Position numbers and translations under genes: made by a program | Assembly (NCBI GenBank): GCA_044841755.1 | Contig: JAXOFM010000001.1 | Span: 186,001 to 250,000 of the forward strand | Length of the DNA: 64,000 nucleotides | Direction: 5' to 3' | Source: CAZAPO01 sp044841755 | Lineage (GTDB): Bacteria > Bacteroidota > Bacteroidia > Flavobacteriales > Flavobacteriaceae | Notes under the pieces: model-generated | Told to the model about the DNA's origin: nothing | Seen by the model: the letters and a program-made list of their open reading frames with translations, nothing else | The model's database searches: none | Shown: positions 36,545-45,735 of the stretch, one piece after another | How the letters are laid out: each line of letters opens with the position of its first letter | Position numbering within the stretch: the first letter of the stretch is position 1

Positions 36545-39500
36545 TTATACAGACATAAAAATCTCGATTCCACAAGCTGAACAAATTTTGTTTCAGCTTT
36601 ATGGTATTAAGGGAAAAGCATCTGAGCTTCCTGGTGAGATTGATTTCAATTTTAGAATTAAAGTAAAAGATGGTGAAGGGTATATCTTAAAGATCTCTCG
36701 ACCTAATGAAGATGAAAATTATCTCGATTTTCAAGCAAAAATTTTACAACACGTTGAAACTAATGGTAAAAATCTTATTGCTCCAAAAGTAATTAATGAC
36801 ACCAATGGCAATTCAATATCTGAAATTGATGATGAATTAGGTAATAACAGAAAAGTTCGCTTACTTACTTGGGTCCCGGGAAGAATTTGGAGTAGTGTAA
36901 ATCCACAATTAGATGATCTAAGGTTTAGTTTAGGAGAACAATGTGGCTTACTTACTAAAGCACTACAAGGATTTAGTCACCCTGAAGCTAATCGTGATTT
37001 TGTTTGGGACGTAGCGCAATCGTTATGGACTAAAGATCAACTTCATTTGTTTAAGGGAACTGAAAAAGAAATTTTGTCCTTCTACATTAACAGATTTGAA
37101 GCTTCCAAAACCCAATATGATACACTGAGAAAAGCTGTAATCCATAATGATGCCAATGATAACAACGTGGTTGTTTCAAGTGATTTGATCAATCCTAAAG
37201 TGGTGGCAGCAATTGATTATGGTGATACCATTCATACCCAAATCATTAATGATTTAGCTATTACCTGTGCATATACCATCATGCATCATAACGATCCGTT
37301 AGAGGCAGCTTTGCCTATTGTTAAAGGATATCATTCGACTTTTCCTCTTCAAGAAGCAGAACTTCAGTATTTATACGATGCTATTGCAATGCGTTTAGTG
37401 ATTTCTGTTACTAAATCTGCAATGAATAAAATTGCAGAACCAGATAATGAATACCTGCTCATTAGTGAAAAACCAGCTTGGGAAGTATTAAAAAAGTGGT
37501 ATGAAGTGAGTCCTGATTTTGCTTTATATGCCTTTAGATATGCATGTGCTTTTAACTCACATCCAGATCAAGATAAGTTTGAATCATGGGTTAAAAAACA
37601 ACATTTTAAAATTAGTGAGCTATTCCCAACCACAAATATGGATAATGTTCACCCCATTGATTTAAGTGTTTCAAGTACATGGATTGGACATCAAAAAGAT
37701 TATGGAAATCTAGAATTGTTTGAGTTTAAAGTCGATCGCCTTCAAAAGGAACATTCAAATAAAATAATAGCTGGTGGATACCTAGAGCCTCGCTCCGTTT
37801 ATACTTCTACTGCCTACGATAAAATAGGAAATTCAGGAAGAGAAAGTCGCACTATCCATTTAGGAGTTGATTTTTGGTTGCCTAAAAATACTCCTGTTCA
37901 TACTTTATTCGATGGCGAAGTAGTTTGTGCAGTTGATGATGCTGGAGACAAAGAATATGGTGGATTGGTAATCTTAAAACACAGAGTAGAAGATTTTGAA
38001 TTCTATACACTTTATGGTCATAATACAGTATCGAGTGCAACATCGCATAAGATTGGTGATATCATCAAAAAAGGAGAAAAAGTTTCAGAATTAGCTACCT
38101 ATCCTGAAAATGGGAACTGGGTACCACATCTTCATTTTCAGATCATGTTATCAATGCTTGATTATGAAGTAGATTTTCCTGGAGTAGCTTACCACAAGCA
38201 AATTGATGTTTGGAAAAGTATTTGTCCAGATCCAAACCTGTTATTTAAAATTGATGATCTTCAGAACACTTCAACAGTTACCAATGAGGATTTAATCGGT
38301 TATCGTAAACAGCATTTAGGAAAAAGCTTAAGTCTGCAGTACAAAGTACCTATTAAAATGGTTCGTGGTGCTGGACAATATTTAGTTGATCAATTCGGGC
38401 AAAAATATTTAGACACTGTAAATAATGTAGCTCATGTAGGCCATGAACATCCAAATGTAGTTGAAGCAGGTCAAAAGCAAATGGCATTGATCAACACTAA
38501 TTCTCGTTATTTACATGATAACATTAATGAGCTTGCAAAAGAACTTATTGAAACGCTTCCGCCGGAACTTAATGTGTTGCATTTTGTGAATTCTGGGAGC
38601 GAAGCTAATGAATTAGCTATACGCATGGTAAAAGCTAACACAGGTGAGCGAGATATAATAGCATCTGAAGTTGGCTATCACGGAAATACCAACATGTGCA
38701 TTGATATTTCCTCATACAAATTTGATGGCAAAGGAGGCTCTGGTGCTCCAGAACACACACATATATTTCCTTTACCAGATTCCTTTAGAGGGAAATATCG
38801 AGGAGAGAATTCTGGTGAAAAATACGCTGAAGAAGTCAAAAAATGCATTGATAAAATCCATGAAAAAGGTCGAGGTGTTGGAGCATTTATTATTGAACCT
38901 ATTATTAGCTGTGGTGGACAAGTTGAACTACCTGAAGGCTTTCTTGCAAAAGCTTATGAATACACTCGAGAAGCTGGTGGCTTGTGCATTTCTGACGAAG
39001 TACAAGTAGGTTGTGGGCGTGTTGGAAAAACATTTTGGGGCTTTCAATTACATGGAGTAACTCCTGACATTGTCACAATTGGAAAACCTCTTGGAAATGG
39101 GCATCCATTAGCGGCTGTAGTTTGTTCTCAAGAAGTAGCAGACAAGTTTGCAAATGGTATGGAGTATTTTAATACGTTTGGTGGAAATCCAGTTTCGTGT
39201 GCTATCGGTACAGCAGTACTTCAAACTGTAAAGAATGAAGGCTTGCAACAAAATGCTCTTGAGGTTGGTGAATACTTGAAGTCTGAACTTAAAGCCTTAT
39301 CAAAAGAATTTCCAATAATTGGTGATGTTCGTGGACAAGGTCTATTTCTTGGAATTGAACTTGTGGATGCTAATATGAATCCTCTTGCTGAACAAACCGA
39401 TTATTTAGCAAACCGAATGAAAGACCATAGAATTTTAATGAGTACTGATGGCCCAGATCATAATGTCCTAAAAATAAAACCACCCATTGTATTCACTAAA

Positions 39501-39572
39501 GAGAACGCAGAAGAACTCGTTTTCTACCTTAAAAAGGTCTTAGCCGAAGATTTTATGGTAATAAAATACTAA
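36537..39572 (+). CDS. trifunctional fusion: APH-family kinase + M23 domain + class III aminotransferase fold (hydroxylysine kinase / phospho-lyase-like)
   Basis: GTG at 36537 is the only sensible start and overlaps the previous gene by 8 bp. Residues about 1-340 are an aminoglycoside-phosphotransferase-type kinase (HNDANDNN with Asp205; IDYGD with Asp227). Residues about 420-590 are an M23 domain with intact ligands (His441, Asp445 in HLGVD; HLHF with His533). Residues about 600-1011 are a PLP class III aminotransferase fold (SDEVQVGCGRVG; GKPLGNGHP with Lys850). In animals, separate homologues phosphorylate 5-hydroxylysine and eliminate ammonia and phosphate from it. There is no signal peptide, so the M23 part is cytoplasmic. 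Phosphoethanolamine phospho-lyase is the alternative. Confidence 0.85.
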   Translation: MNNYTDIKISIPQAEQILFQLYGIKGKASELPGEIDFNFRIKVKDGEGYILKISRPNEDENYLDFQAKILQHVETNGKNLIAPKVINDTNGNSISEIDDELGNNRKVRLLTWVPGRIWSSVNPQLDDLRFSLGEQCGLLTKALQGFSHPEANRDFVWDVAQSLWTKDQLHLFKGTEKEILSFYINRFEASKTQYDTLRKAVIHNDANDNNVVVSSDLINPKVVAAIDYGDTIHTQIINDLAITCAYTIMHHNDPLEAALPIVKGYHSTFPLQEAELQYLYDAIAMRLVISVTKSAMNKIAEPDNEYLLISEKPAWEVLKKWYEVSPDFALYAFRYACAFNSHPDQDKFESWVKKQHFKISELFPTTNMDNVHPIDLSVSSTWIGHQKDYGNLELFEFKVDRLQKEHSNKIIAGGYLEPRSVYTSTAYDKIGNSGRESRTIHLGVDFWLPKNTPVHTLFDGEVVCAVDDAGDKEYGGLVILKHRVEDFEFYTLYGHNTVSSATSHKIGDIIKKGEKVSELATYPENGNWVPHLHFQIMLSMLDYEVDFPGVAYHKQIDVWKSICPDPNLLFKIDDLQNTSTVTNEDLIGYRKQHLGKSLSLQYKVPIKMVRGAGQYLVDQFGQKYLDTVNNVAHVGHEHPNVVEAGQKQMALINTNSRYLHDNINELAKELIETLPPELNVLHFVNSGSEANELAIRMVKANTGERDIIASEVGYHGNTNMCIDISSYKFDGKGGSGAPEHTHIFPLPDSFRGKYRGENSGEKYAEEVKKCIDKIHEKGRGVGAFIIEPIISCGGQVELPEGFLAKAYEYTREAGGLCISDEVQVGCGRVGKTFWGFQLHGVTPDIVTIGKPLGNGHPLAAVVCSQEVADKFANGMEYFNTFGGNPVSCAIGTAVLQTVKNEGLQQNALEVGEYLKSELKALSKEFPIIGDVRGQGLFLGIELVDANMNPLAEQTDYLANRMKDHRILMSTDGPDHNVLKIKPPIVFTKENAEELVFYLKKVLAEDFMVIKY

Positions 39573-39584
39573 CCACATCAATTA

Positions 39585-42500
39585 ATGAAACTAAGATATT
39601 TCTTAATACTAACCACATGTCTTATACTAAGCTGTAACCAGGAAACACTTCCCAAAGTTCCAGAACAAACATTTCATTACAATCATGAGATATTCGAGGA
39701 TAACAGGTTAGAACCAAGAGCATCTTTCTTTGCTTTTGAAAATGAAAGCATTACCAGTAAAGGACAATCCAAACGTTTTTTAAGCTTAAATGGTGAATGG
39801 AAATTTCATTGGGTAAAAAACCCAAATGACAGACCTAATGACTTTCATCACATTGAGTATAATGATAAAGATTGGGAAAGTATCCAAGTTCCTGGAAATT
39901 GGGAAACACAAGGTTATGGTAACCCAATTTATTTAGATGAACGTTATCCGTTTACAGCAAAATGGCCAAATGTTCCTCAAGACTATAATCCTGTAGGTAC
40001 TTATCGCAAAATTATCGATTTAGATAAAGAATTTTTGATCGAAGATGTTATTCTTCATTTTGAAGCTGTAAAAGCAGTTTATATCTATGTTAACGGACAA
40101 TATATTGGCTATTCGCAAGGAAGTAAAACTTCTTCAGAATTTAATATTACTGAGTATTTAAAGGAGGGCAAAAACCTCATTGCACTTCAAATGTATAGAT
40201 GGACCGATGCTAGTTACTTGGAAAGTCAGGATATGCTACGGATGAGTGGTATCGAACGTGATGTATATTTATATACAAAGCCAAAAACCTTTATTGAAGA
40301 TTATCATAGTTACACTAACTTAGATGACACATATTCTAATGGAATCTTCAAGGGAAATATTACCGTTTCAAATGAATCTGATATAACAGTCTCTAGACAT
40401 ATATCCTTAGAAATATCTGATAAAAAAGGAGGAGTTTACCTTCTTGAGAATCGTCCAATTCAAATAGACCCAAAATCGAAAATAAGTGTTGATGCATTCT
40501 ATCAAATTGAAAACGTAGAGCAATGGTCTGCTGAAACACCTAATCTTTATAAAGTAAAAATTTCATTAATAGATTCTTCCAGCTCTCGAAACAATCAATA
40601 CATAACTAGAAATTTAGGCTTTAAGCGCATTGAGATAAAGAACAGTCAAGTTCTTATAAACGGAAAACCTATATACTTCAGAGGTGTAGATCGTCATGAA
40701 ACAGATCCTTACACAGGCCATGTTGTTACCAAAGAAACCATGTTCAAAGATATTCAATTGATGAAGCAGAATAATATTAATGCTGTTCGATCTTCACATT
40801 ATCCTAACAATACTTATTGGTTAGATCTCTGCGACCAATATGGTCTTTATGTAATTGATGAAGCGAACATCGAGAGCCATCCTTTAGCAATTTCTGAAGA
40901 CACTCAAATAGGTAACGAAATGAGTTGGCTTCCAGCACATATGGAACGAACCAAACACATGTATTATCGCGACAGAAATCATGTGTCGATTTACTCCTGG
41001 TCATTAGGAAATGAAGCTGGTGAAGGAGATATTTTTCGATCGACGTATAAGTGGTTAAAAGAGCATGAAGACAATCGAATTGTACAATACGAACCTGCCT
41101 ATAAAGAAGACTACACAGATATTTATTGTCCAATGTATCCAAAACCAGAATATTTGATAAATCATGGTGAATCAAACTCTGACAAGCCTTCAATTATGAT
41201 CGAATATGCCCATGCAATGGGAAATTCTGTTGGAAACTTGCAAGATTACTGGGACATCATTGAGAAATACGATAACCTTCAAGGTGGATATATTTGGGAT
41301 TGGGTAGATCAAGCTTTGGAATACAAGTATGAAGATGGCACGCCGTATCTTGCTTATGGTCACGATTATCATCCAGACCTCCCAACAGATGGTAACTTTT
41401 TAAATAATGGCTTAGTAGATCCATATAGAAATCCACATCCTCATTTATCTGAAGTTAAAAAAGTATATGAGCCTGTGCATTTCGAATATCTTGGAAATCA
41501 AACCATCCAAATAGAAAATAAGAACTTCTTTACTAATCTTTCAGATAAAGAGCTTCAACTTAGAATTCTTAAAAATGGACAAGTTGTAATCGTAAAGAAA
41601 AACATCCCTGTTTGCATTTCACCTCAAACTTCTACAAAAATGAAGCTGGCCGATATTCCAACAATGTTTATGCCTGATAGTGATTATCATTTAGAAATTA
41701 GCTTAAATCAGAAAACCGCAACCGATTTAATTCCTGAAGGGTACGAAATCGCTTGGGATCAATTTTTTCTACAGGAAGGAGCAAGAGTTAACATGGTAAG
41801 CTTTATTGATGACAATCTAATGCTTAAAGAAAATGACAACCAATATCAAATAAGTAACGAATCAATTGAGTTAAGTATAGATTCTAAATCAGGTGAGATA
41901 GCCTCCTGGAAATATCAAGATAAAGAAATTACTAATCAACCTATCAGGCCAAACTTTTGGCGTCCTCCAACAGACAATGATTTAGGGAATGGAATGGATA
42001 AATGGGCAAAAATTTGGCAAGATGCCACTTACAGTTATACCGCAATATTGAAAGACAAACCCTTACACATCAATAATCAAGTAGTCTTTCAGGTAGAATA
42101 TTCCCTTCCAAATATGGAATCTACTTTAGTCGTATTTTATGGAGTTTCAAGAGATGGATCTATTACAATAGACTTTGTTTTTGAACCAACCGATGGTGAA
42201 CTTCCAAATATTCCAAGGTTAGGAATGTATCTAACATTAAATGATAATTTCAAGAGTGTTTCATGGTACGGAAAAGGTCCTAAAGAAAGTTATTGGGATC
42301 GTAAAACTGGCCAGAAACTTGGTATTTATTCTGGTAATATTGAAAATCAATTTGAGCGCTATTCAAGACCTCAAGAAACAGGAAATAAAACTAATGTACG
42401 ATGGATTGAAGTTTCATCTAATGACATAAAATTAAAAGCATTTGGAAATGGTCTTTTGAATTCAAGTGTATGGCCATTTGCAATGACCGAAATTGACTTT

Positions 42501-42722
42501 AACAGTGGTGATGCAAAGGCTTCAGCTTCAGGTCTAGTTCCAGTTACTAAAAAACATGGAGCTGATATAAAAATTGGAAATACTGTTCAATGGAATATCG
42601 ATTTTCTTCAAATGGGAGTTGGTGGTGACACATCTTGGGGACGACTAGTACATCCAGAGTATACTATTCCAGCAAATAAAAAATATTCTTTTACCTTTAC
42701 CATTCAACCTAATTTTAAATAA
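39585..42722 (+). CDS. GH2 beta-galactosidase (LacZ-like) lipoprotein
   Basis: This 1045-residue protein has the full five-domain LacZ-type architecture. The jelly roll (WKFHWVKNPNDRP) is followed by Ig-like domains, a TIM barrel with acid Glu477 (SLGNEAGEGD) and nucleophile Glu540 (MIEYAHAMGNS), and a C-terminal Bgal small-chain domain. Its lipoprotein signal (LTTCLILSCNQ) places it at a membrane, unlike cytoplasmic LacZ. It lies between the hydroxylysine-type fusion gene and a sugar symporter gene. It could remove beta-galactose from galactosyl-hydroxylysine; ordinary beta-galactosides remain possible substrates. Confidence 0.92.
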   Translation: MKLRYFLILTTCLILSCNQETLPKVPEQTFHYNHEIFEDNRLEPRASFFAFENESITSKGQSKRFLSLNGEWKFHWVKNPNDRPNDFHHIEYNDKDWESIQVPGNWETQGYGNPIYLDERYPFTAKWPNVPQDYNPVGTYRKIIDLDKEFLIEDVILHFEAVKAVYIYVNGQYIGYSQGSKTSSEFNITEYLKEGKNLIALQMYRWTDASYLESQDMLRMSGIERDVYLYTKPKTFIEDYHSYTNLDDTYSNGIFKGNITVSNESDITVSRHISLEISDKKGGVYLLENRPIQIDPKSKISVDAFYQIENVEQWSAETPNLYKVKISLIDSSSSRNNQYITRNLGFKRIEIKNSQVLINGKPIYFRGVDRHETDPYTGHVVTKETMFKDIQLMKQNNINAVRSSHYPNNTYWLDLCDQYGLYVIDEANIESHPLAISEDTQIGNEMSWLPAHMERTKHMYYRDRNHVSIYSWSLGNEAGEGDIFRSTYKWLKEHEDNRIVQYEPAYKEDYTDIYCPMYPKPEYLINHGESNSDKPSIMIEYAHAMGNSVGNLQDYWDIIEKYDNLQGGYIWDWVDQALEYKYEDGTPYLAYGHDYHPDLPTDGNFLNNGLVDPYRNPHPHLSEVKKVYEPVHFEYLGNQTIQIENKNFFTNLSDKELQLRILKNGQVVIVKKNIPVCISPQTSTKMKLADIPTMFMPDSDYHLEISLNQKTATDLIPEGYEIAWDQFFLQEGARVNMVSFIDDNLMLKENDNQYQISNESIELSIDSKSGEIASWKYQDKEITNQPIRPNFWRPPTDNDLGNGMDKWAKIWQDATYSYTAILKDKPLHINNQVVFQVEYSLPNMESTLVVFYGVSRDGSITIDFVFEPTDGELPNIPRLGMYLTLNDNFKSVSWYGKGPKESYWDRKTGQKLGIYSGNIENQFERYSRPQETGNKTNVRWIEVSSNDIKLKAFGNGLLNSSVWPFAMTEIDFNSGDAKASASGLVPVTKKHGADIKIGNTVQWNIDFLQMGVGGDTSWGRLVHPEYTIPANKKYSFTFTIQPNFK

Positions 42723-42725
42723 ACT

Positions 42726-44372
42726 ATGCAAATTCTTACCTTCCTTGGCTTCACACTTATTGTAGCGGTTATTTCTTATTTAGCAACTAGAAAGACGAAC
42801 GAAGCTTCGTCAGACGGTTACTTTCTCGGTGGCAGAAGTTTAACGGCAGGAGTAATTGCAGGTTCTTTACTTTTAACAAATCTCTCTACAGAACAAATAG
42901 TTGGTCTAAATGGTTCTGCATACGAGAGTGGTTTATCTGTAATGGTATGGGAAACTTTGGCTGCTATTGCCATGGTTGTAACAGCTTTATTTTTGCTCCC
43001 AAGATACCTAAAAGGAGGGTTAACCACAGTACCTCAATTTTTATCAAAAAGGTTTGACATAACAACAAAAACCTTGACTTCATTACTGTTTTTGACAGGG
43101 TATGTAGTGGTATTGCTACCAATTATACTTTATTCTGGATCACTTGCAATTAGCGGTATGTTTAACGTACCTGAATTATTAGGTGTAACCCATACACAAT
43201 CAATTTGGATATGTGTTTGGGGAATTGGAATCATTGGCTCTATTTATGCGGTTTTTGGAGGGTTAAAAGCAGTAGCTGTTTCGGACTCCATAAATGCTAT
43301 AGGTTTACTAATTGGAGGTATTTTAATTCCAATATTTGGGTTAATGACCATTGGAGATGGTAACATTTTTGATGGGCTATCTGTTTTAACTACAGAGAAC
43401 CCAGACAAATTTAAGTCTATGGGTGGCCCTACTGATCCAGTTCCGTTTTATACCATTTTTACTGGTATGATGTTAGTACAGTTGTTCTATTGGGGAACTA
43501 ATCAGCAAATCATTCAAAGAGCGTTAGCTGCAAAAGATTTAAAAGAAGGGCAAAAAGGATTGATATTGGCATCTTTTATAAAAATACTTGGGCCAATAAT
43601 TGTTGTGCTTCCAGGATTAATCGCTTATCACTTATTTGAAGGAGGTCTTGATAAAGCTGACGATGCATATCCTATGCTAGTGAATGAAGTACTACCTCCT
43701 GCTTGGGTTGGCTTTTTTGCTGCAGTATTATTTGGAGCTATTTTGAGCTCTTTTAATAGTGTTTTAAATAGTTCGGTAACGTTGTTCGGGCTAGATGTAT
43801 ACAAACAACACATAAATAAAGATGCGAACGAAAAGACAGTTGTTAAATACGGAAAAACCTTTGGAGTTTTACTTGCTATTTCGGCAATGTTTATTGCTCC
43901 TTTAATTGCAAATGCTGGAAGCCTTTTTGCTTATTTACAAGAAGTAAATGGAATTTACAGCATTCCTATTCTAACAATAATTGTTGTAGGTTACTTAACC
44001 AAAAGAGTTCCAGCCATTGCCGCTAAAATCGGATTGGTTTCTGGTTGTTTACTCTACATCTTGAGCCAGTTTATAATGCAGCCTTATTTTGTAAATAAGG
44101 CATTAACTGCAGCCAAAGATTCGGGTGTTACCGATGAAGCTGCTTTGGCTTTAGTTAAGGCTGAAGCTTATCCACACTTCTTAGATATTATGGCAATTCT
44201 ATTCTTATTAAATATTGGAATTATGTTATTAATTGGTAAGCTAAGACCAAGAAAAGAAGCGTATCAGCAAGAATATACCGAACAAGTCGATATTACTCCA
44301 TGGAAACATGTAAATATTGCGGGTATTGGTATTTGTGTTTTTGTAATTGCAGTTTATATCTACTTCGCTTAA
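42726..44372 (+). CDS. sodium:solute symporter (SSS/SLC5 sugar-type)
   Basis: This 548-residue membrane protein has about 13-14 helices. It has the SSS features SSDGYFLGGRSLTAG after TM1 and a conserved YWGTNQQIIQRALAAKD segment, which resembles sugar (SglT-like) members more than proline transporters. It lies 3 bp after the beta-galactosidase stop, so galactose or glucose released in the periplasm is the likely cargo. A role in moving hydroxylysine or its glycosides cannot be excluded. It is the last intact gene of the operon. Confidence 0.87.
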   Translation: MQILTFLGFTLIVAVISYLATRKTNEASSDGYFLGGRSLTAGVIAGSLLLTNLSTEQIVGLNGSAYESGLSVMVWETLAAIAMVVTALFLLPRYLKGGLTTVPQFLSKRFDITTKTLTSLLFLTGYVVVLLPIILYSGSLAISGMFNVPELLGVTHTQSIWICVWGIGIIGSIYAVFGGLKAVAVSDSINAIGLLIGGILIPIFGLMTIGDGNIFDGLSVLTTENPDKFKSMGGPTDPVPFYTIFTGMMLVQLFYWGTNQQIIQRALAAKDLKEGQKGLILASFIKILGPIIVVLPGLIAYHLFEGGLDKADDAYPMLVNEVLPPAWVGFFAAVLFGAILSSFNSVLNSSVTLFGLDVYKQHINKDANEKTVVKYGKTFGVLLAISAMFIAPLIANAGSLFAYLQEVNGIYSIPILTIIVVGYLTKRVPAIAAKIGLVSGCLLYILSQFIMQPYFVNKALTAAKDSGVTDEAALALVKAEAYPHFLDIMAILFLLNIGIMLLIGKLRPRKEAYQQEYTEQVDITPWKHVNIAGIGICVFVIAVYIYFA

Positions 44373-44381
44373 AAGCTTTTT

Positions 44382-44821
44382 ATGAAGAGATGTATCTTTA
44401 TCTTTCTTATAGGTTTCATGGTTGTTTCATGCGCGGAAAAGACAACAAAACTGATTACAAAAAAACTATTCTATCAATTTTAGAAACGCAAGAACAAGCA
44501 TGGAATAATTATGATCTTGAAGGCTTTATGGAAGATTACTGGAAAAGTGATTCTCTTAAATTCTATGGAGCTAGTGGTTTAACTTACGGCTGGCAAAAAA
44601 CCTTAGATAACTATCACAAACGTTATCCATCAAAAGAACATACTGGAACACTAAATTTTAAAATAAACAATATCTCAAAAATTAATGATGGCGCCTACTT
44701 TGTAATGGGAGAATACCATTTAACTTGATCCGTTGGAAATTCCAATGGCGTGTTTATGATCATCTTTAAAAAAATAAATGGTGAATGGAAAATAGTAGCA
44801 GACACTTCCACTTCCTGCTAA
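44382..44821 (+). pseudogene. decayed DUF4440/SnoaL-like lipoprotein gene (frameshift plus in-frame stop)
   Basis: An ATG at 44382 starts a good lipoprotein signal (KRCIFIFLIGFMVVSCAEK). That frame soon closes, while the next frame continues as DNKTDYKKTILSILETQEQA and a YybH/SnoaL-like domain. The shift falls in an A-run near 44434-44438, where one missing A would restore the frame. Further on a TGA at 44726-44728 interrupts the same domain, and the frame then continues (VGNSNGVFMIIFKKINGEWK) to a stop at 44819. Two independent lesions argue for a real pseudogene rather than a single sequencing error. It lies 9 bp after the symporter gene, as part of that operon. Confidence 0.8.
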
Positions 44822-44829
44822 AAAAATAA

Positions 44830-45108
44830 TTAAGCTGCGTCACTTGTTTTAAAATGATCGTATAGCTCTTTATTACCCAAACCCACTATGGTTAACTTCT
44901 TGTTTTCGGTAAGAGCTAAATTATGTAGCTTAGTAAGTGCACTTACACCATCTCTATCAATGCCATTAAGCTCTTCGATATTTACGATTAGATTATCAAT
45001 TTTATTAAAGACGCTCTTGAACGCGTCGTGAAATATATGCAGGTGCTTCTTTGTTAAATTTCCTTTCAACCGAAAGCAGTCATCACAAATACAGATTTCC
45101 AGAACCAT
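44830..45108 (-). CDS. small STAS-like domain protein
   Basis: This 92-residue protein is rich in alternating beta/alpha pattern and contains LIVNIEELNGIDRDGVSALTKL, which resembles the conserved region of STAS/anti-sigma antagonist domains (the Ser/Asp after the beta strand). No phosphorylatable Ser is obvious at the canonical place. It begins with a Cys-containing strand (LEICICDDCFRL). Its partner is unknown. It is convergent with the pseudogene and separates the two hydroxy-amino-acid clusters. Confidence 0.6.
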   Translation of the reverse strand: MVLEICICDDCFRLKGNLTKKHLHIFHDAFKSVFNKIDNLIVNIEELNGIDRDGVSALTKLHNLALTENKKLTIVGLGNKELYDHFKTSDAA

Positions 45109-45261
45109 CGATTAGTGTTTTAGTTTATGAATTAAAGTTGCTGAAAATCAAATATTTAATTAAATATCTTAAAAATTAATTACTTAACTTCTATTTTTCG
45201 ATGAAAGGTGCAAATCTTAGATTTCAGATGAAATATTTACAAAATGTTTTACATTTAAAGC

Positions 45262-45735
45262 ATGAAACCAATAGTTCGATTAGCTGCTAAAGAAGACCTC
45301 CCTATTTTAGACAAATTTATGGATGGGTTAGTGAATGCCGAACGTCCAATGGATCCAACTATTAAGGATGGGAAAGTGGTCTATTATGAACTTTCAAGTT
45401 TTATTGATAATGAAGATTCTGCTCTATATGTTGTAGAGCTTAAAAATGAAATTGTAGCTTCAGGTTATGCAAAAATAAAGGGAGACAGGCATTATTTAAA
45501 ACATGACAAACAAGCATATTTAGGTTTTATGTTTGTTCCAGAAAATCACAGAGGAAACGGTTACAATAAGTTGATAATGGATGCTCTTTTAAAATGGTGC
45601 AAGAATAAAAATCTAACAGAAATTCGTTTAGATGTTTATGATATCAACGACGCTGCAATAAGAGCTTATGAAAAAGCTGGATTCTATAAGCATATGATCA
45701 ATATGCGATTGGATATTAATAATTTTGATCTCTAA
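45262..45735 (+). CDS. GNAT family N-acetyltransferase
   Basis: This 157-residue protein has the GNAT acetyl-CoA motif A (YLGFMFVPENHRGNGYNKLIM) and motif B (EIRLDVYDINDAAIRAYEKAGF). The substrate cannot be predicted. It overlaps the 3' end of the convergent M24 gene by 4 bp. It may be unrelated to the neighbouring catabolic clusters. Confidence 0.88.
   Translation: MKPIVRLAAKEDLPILDKFMDGLVNAERPMDPTIKDGKVVYYELSSFIDNEDSALYVVELKNEIVASGYAKIKGDRHYLKHDKQAYLGFMFVPENHRGNGYNKLIMDALLKWCKNKNLTEIRLDVYDINDAAIRAYEKAGFYKHMINMRLDINNFDL

Noticed and set aside
36537..39572. M23 domain as evidence for a cell-wall lytic enzyme
   Set aside because: The polypeptide has no signal peptide or membrane segment and is fused on both sides to cytoplasmic enzymes.
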